Position numbers and translations under genes: made by a program | Shown here: piece by piece, positions 61,403 to 64,000 of the stretch | Numbering within the stretch: position 1 is the stretch's first letter | How the letters are laid out: every line of letters begins with the position of its first letter | From: Gemmatimonadaceae bacterium | Lineage (GTDB): Bacteria > Gemmatimonadota > Gemmatimonadetes > Gemmatimonadales > Gemmatimonadaceae | Direction of reading: 5' to 3' | DNA: 64,000 nt | Assembly: GCA_022843265.1 (NCBI GenBank) | Contig: JALHNZ010000006.1 | Span: forward strand, 1-64,000 | Notes under the pieces: generated by a model | Told to the model about the DNA's origin: nothing | The model's database searches: none | The model's input: the letters and a program-made list of their open reading frames with translations, nothing else

Positions 61403-63268
61403 TTACACCACGACATACGCCTCCATCGCGAAGTACTCGGCCAGACCGAGTCGATCGAGCAACGCCGCCGTCTCCTTGTTACGCGCATCAACACGCTGCC
61501 AGAACTCACGATCGTCCTGACCTGGGAACGGCGCCGAGTCTTTCTGCGACTGGTGCTTGAAAATCGCCTGAATCTTGAGGCGCAGTTCGTCTTGTGAGAT
61601 CGGCACAAGCCACGTGGCTTCCGTGACCGGCCATTCCTGCCACGCGCCGCGATACAGCCACACTTCGGGTCGCACAAACGACGCGTCTTCAATGAGCAGT
61701 TCTTCCAGCGCACGCTCCACCGCTTCTTTGCACATGCGATGCGTGCCGTGCGGATCGGACAGGTCGCCGGCCACAAAAATCTGATCGGGCGACAACTCAC
61801 GCAGCAGCGCTTTCACAATGTCTACGTCGGCTTTTCCGATCGGATCCTTACGCACCTTGCCCGTCTGATAAAACGGTAGATCAAGGAAGCGTGCAGCCTT
61901 GCTCGACAATCCGATGGTTTCAATGCCCGACACCGCTTCCGCTTCACGAATCACGCGTTTGATATCCTGCACTTCAGCGCTGTCCACATCGCCGGCTTTC
62001 TTGGACGCAAGAAAATCCAGCACGCGCTCGCGCACCGCTTCAATGGCCGGCACATCAAGCTGCTGATCGCGCGCCAGTCGCACGAGAAAATCCACATGGC
62101 GACGCACATCATGATCGAAGACGGCAATGTTGCCGCTCGTCATGTATGCCACGGTGATGTCATTCTCGTTGAGCACCAGCTTGCGGAGAATGCCGCCCAT
62201 GGAGATCACATCGTCATCTGGATGCGGCGAAAAACAGATGATCTTCTTTCCGGACACCAGCTTGGATCGCCCGCGAATGCGTGAACCCAGCGTATTGAAA
62301 ATCAGGCCGTTCACATCACCGGCCGTGCCATGCTGCGCGAGCAGCGACGACAGATGGTACTCGGCGTAGTCACGCTCGGTGAGCTTGAGAATCGCCTTGC
62401 CCGCAGTGCGTGAGAGCCACACAACGGCACGGAGCGTGAGGTCGGGCGTCCAGTGCACTTCATCAATGAGCCACGGCGTGGCGATGCGCGTGAGTTCCGC
62501 CGCCGCCGCGTCGTCTACATAAAACGTGGTGCCCGGATGACGCTGCAGGAACGTGGCCGCCACATCCACCGCGATTTCACCTTCCACCGCGCGCTTCACG
62601 ATGGCGGCTTTGTGCTCGCCTGTGGCCAGCAGCGCAATCTCACGCGCCGCAAGAATCGTGGCCACACCCATCGTGATGGCTTCGCGGGGCACATGCTCTT
62701 CGCCAAAAAAGTCTGCCGCCGCATCACGGCGTGTGACCATGTCGAGCGCAATCATGCGCGTGCGCGAATCGGCACCGGAACCGGGTTCGTTAAAGCCGAT
62801 GTGTCCCGTTTTGCCAATGCCAAGCAGCTGAAAATCAATGCCACCGGCGCGTTCGATCGCCGCCTCGTACTCGGCCACATGCGCGTCGAGTCCATCACGC
62901 GCCACACTGCCCGACGGGATGTGCACGTTCTCCGGCTTGATATCAATGTGCGAGAACAGGTTCTCCCACATGTACCGATGGTACGCATGCACGCTATCAG
63001 GCGGCATGGGATAGTACTCATCGAGATTGAACGTGGTCACGTGCTGAAACGACAAGCTTTCATCGCGATGCATGCGAATCAGTTCGCGGTACACGCCAAT
63101 CGGCGTTGATCCGGTTGCCAGACCGAGCACGCACGTCTTGCCCTCATCGGCCTTCTGGCGCACAAGCTTGCCGATACGCGCGGCCACAAGGCGCGCGATA
63201 TCGTCGTGATCGGGGACAACAACTACGGGAATGCGTTCGCGAGTGGTCGAATGCGTTGGGGAGTTCAC
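61403..63268 (-). CDS. Fusion of glucosamine-6-phosphate deaminase and PIG-L deacetylase
   Basis: A 621-residue two-domain protein from GTG 63268. Residues ~15-265 are a NagB deaminase domain: GLATGSTPIGVY, FNLDEYYPM (D83, equivalent to catalytic D72 of E. coli NagB), GIGKTGHIGFNEPGS at 151-165. The usual Asp of GIGxDGHI is Thr (T154), while His156 and Glu161 remain. Residues ~340-600 are PIG-L/LmbE-like: SPHPDDDVISMGG and DPHGTHRM supply metal ligands. PIG-L enzymes deacetylate N-acetylglucosamine derivatives, so the fusion could couple deacetylation and deamination of amino sugar phosphates. ATGs at 63340 and 63397 are rejected because they overlap the CBS gene. Confidence 0.9.
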   Translation of the reverse strand: MNSPTHSTTRERIPVVVVPDHDDIARLVAARIGKLVRQKADEGKTCVLGLATGSTPIGVYRELIRMHRDESLSFQHVTTFNLDEYYPMPPDSVHAYHRYMWENLFSHIDIKPENVHIPSGSVARDGLDAHVAEYEAAIERAGGIDFQLLGIGKTGHIGFNEPGSGADSRTRMIALDMVTRRDAAADFFGEEHVPREAITMGVATILAAREIALLATGEHKAAIVKRAVEGEIAVDVAATFLQRHPGTTFYVDDAAAAELTRIATPWLIDEVHWTPDLTLRAVVWLSRTAGKAILKLTERDYAEYHLSSLLAQHGTAGDVNGLIFNTLGSRIRGRSKLVSGKKIICFSPHPDDDVISMGGILRKLVLNENDITVAYMTSGNIAVFDHDVRRHVDFLVRLARDQQLDVPAIEAVRERVLDFLASKKAGDVDSAEVQDIKRVIREAEAVSGIETIGLSSKAARFLDLPFYQTGKVRKDPIGKADVDIVKALLRELSPDQIFVAGDLSDPHGTHRMCKEAVERALEELLIEDASFVRPEVWLYRGAWQEWPVTEATWLVPISQDELRLKIQAIFKHQSQKDSAPFPGQDDREFWQRVDARNKETAALLDRLGLAEYFAMEAYVVV

Positions 63269-63314
63269 GTGCGATCTGATCGGATGGGTCGGCGGAACGC
63301 TGAGCTGGAGTGCC

Positions 63315-63752
63315 CTAGCGGGTGCCGAACATGTAGCCATTAAGATACTGAATGGTTGACTCGTGCTCAGCCACACGGAAGGCGAGCATGTCACCAATTG
63401 TCACGACCCCGTACACGGTCTGCTCATCGGCCACCGGCAAGTGGCGGATTCGGCGGGTGGTCATCACGGCGCTGCACTCGTCAATCTTGGTATTGGGCAG
63501 ACAGGTGATCACGTCGCGGGTCATCACCTCGGCCACGGGCGTCTCTTTGGGGTCCCGGCCCCCCACGACAACGCGTCGCAGGATATCACGCTCCGTAAAC
63601 ACCCCGAGCAGGTTCTTCCCTTCGTCCACGATGAGCAGACCGCCAACCCCACGCTCGTTCATGAGCTCGGCAGCCTGAAGGACCGTCGCCGTGGGAAGGA
63701 TGGAGACGACGGCGGTACCCTTGCGGGCGAGAATGTCGCGAACTGTTGGCAT
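63315..63752 (-). CDS. CBS-domain protein
   Basis: A 145-residue protein with two CBS domains: MPTVRDILARKGTAVVSILPTATVLQAAELMNERGVGGLLIVDEGKNLLGVFTERDILRRVV, and TPVAEVMTRDVITCLPNTKIDECSAVMTTRRIRHLPVADEQTVYGVVTIGDMLAFRV. AGGAGT lies 6 bases before ATG 63752, which supports this start. CBS pairs bind adenosyl nucleotides as energy sensors. It lies immediately upstream of the nagB/PIG-L fusion on the same strand, 46 bases apart, and may share a transcript. Confidence 0.93.
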   Translation of the reverse strand: MPTVRDILARKGTAVVSILPTATVLQAAELMNERGVGGLLIVDEGKNLLGVFTERDILRRVVVGGRDPKETPVAEVMTRDVITCLPNTKIDECSAVMTTRRIRHLPVADEQTVYGVVTIGDMLAFRVAEHESTIQYLNGYMFGTR

Positions 63753-63810
63753 GGTAGAACTCCTGGAGAGAGAAGGCGGCCCGAGGCGAAGCCGAATGGT
63801 GGCTTCTGCG

Positions 63811-64000
63811 TCAGCGCGTGAGCCCGTACACGATGTAGTTGGTGGCGAACTTGTACGCATCGTTGGAAAGGTTGACCGGATACCAGCCTTCGCCGGACCA
63901 CTCCATATAATCGCCGATGTCGTTGTTGTAATTGATGATCACCATGAGTCGGCGCGACGGGTCATTGTTCTCATAAATGCCGAGATATTCAGCGCGAGCA
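63811..64000 (-). CDS. DUF4159-domain protein, C-terminal part (runs off right edge)
   Basis: The frame reads in from the right edge to TGA 63813-63811 and gives about 62 residues: EYLGIYENNDPSRRLMVIINYNNDIGDYMEWSGEG...WYPVNLSNDAYKFATNYIVYGLTR. This matches the conserved end of DUF4159 proteins, usually secreted or inner-membrane proteins in operons for BatA-like or MoxR-associated modules. The upstream part is not in the window, so nothing more can be said about length or signal peptide. Confidence 0.75.
   Translation of the reverse strand, partial: ARAEYLGIYENNDPSRRLMVIINYNNDIGDYMEWSGEGWYPVNLSNDAYKFATNYIVYGLTR

Overview
The window looks like chromosomal DNA of a Gemmatimonadota-like bacterium (Gemmatimonas relatives). 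This is inferred from the gene repertoire and not from a marker gene: GC-rich coding bias, a type III glutamine synthetase, a very large glycine-rich TonB-dependent receptor, carboxypeptidase-regulatory/plug-like secreted proteins, many secreted peptidases and beta-propeller proteins, and weak or absent Shine-Dalgarno sites with several GTG or leaderless-looking starts. No phage, insertion sequence, integrase, CRISPR array or rRNA was seen. One tRNA (Cys) is present. Coding density is high and no gap exceeds about 275 bases.

Layout. 1-5.2 kb: the 5' end of a copper amine oxidase, then a YtrA-type GntR regulator, an ABC ATPase and two tandem paralogous ~530-residue membrane proteins, with an operator-like palindrome at the promoter. 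5.2-11.4 kb: a small secreted protein, a 47-bp-arm inverted repeat, OsmC, a pair of NTF2-like secreted proteins, a nitrilase coupled to a PstS-like lipoprotein, and an M28 peptidase. 11.4-13 kb: an AbiEi/AbiEii-type toxin-antitoxin pair whose toxin is broken. 13-17.4 kb: two paralogous carboxypeptidase-regulatory/plug-like proteins flanking a propeller protein, then a VOC protein. 17.4-19.3 kb: an AraC regulator coupled to a nucleotidyltransferase (DUF6036-like) and a small partner, then tRNA-Cys. 19.4-23.5 kb: an operon of zinc/HTH regulator, ATPase, permease, ATPase, permease; the first ATPase has no ordinary start codon. 23.7-27.1 kb: an EAL-HDOD protein, a PCu(A)C copper chaperone, a CopD protein and a lipoprotein.

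27.1-32.5 kb: type III glutamine synthetase with two operator-like dyads upstream, then the thiOSGE operon on the opposite strand. 32.8-42.2 kb: a DUF5519-like protein and a peptidase cluster (M14, tricorn-like S41, M19, S9). 42.3-45.8 kb: a ribosome hibernation factor, a sulfite-oxidase-like molybdoenzyme, cardiolipin synthase and a DUF4399 protein. 46-51.4 kb: a 1248-residue TonB receptor with a Spy/CpxP-like tail, followed by a propeller protein with a glycine-rich insertion. 51.5-64 kb: peptidase E, LOG, a BNR-type lipoprotein, GNAT, TldE/TldD (TldD with a Tat signal), ABC-F, an unassigned secreted protein, a NagB/PIG-L fusion, a CBS protein, and the 3' end of a DUF4159 protein.

A recurrent theme is peptide turnover: M28, M14, S41, M19, S9, S51 and TldD/E enzymes together would take extracellular or periplasmic peptides down to amino acids, with glutamine synthetase on the nitrogen side. 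The least conventional signals are the paired dyads upstream of the glutamine synthetase, the non-canonical ATPase start, the receptor tail, and the nucleotidyltransferase module coupled to an AraC regulator.
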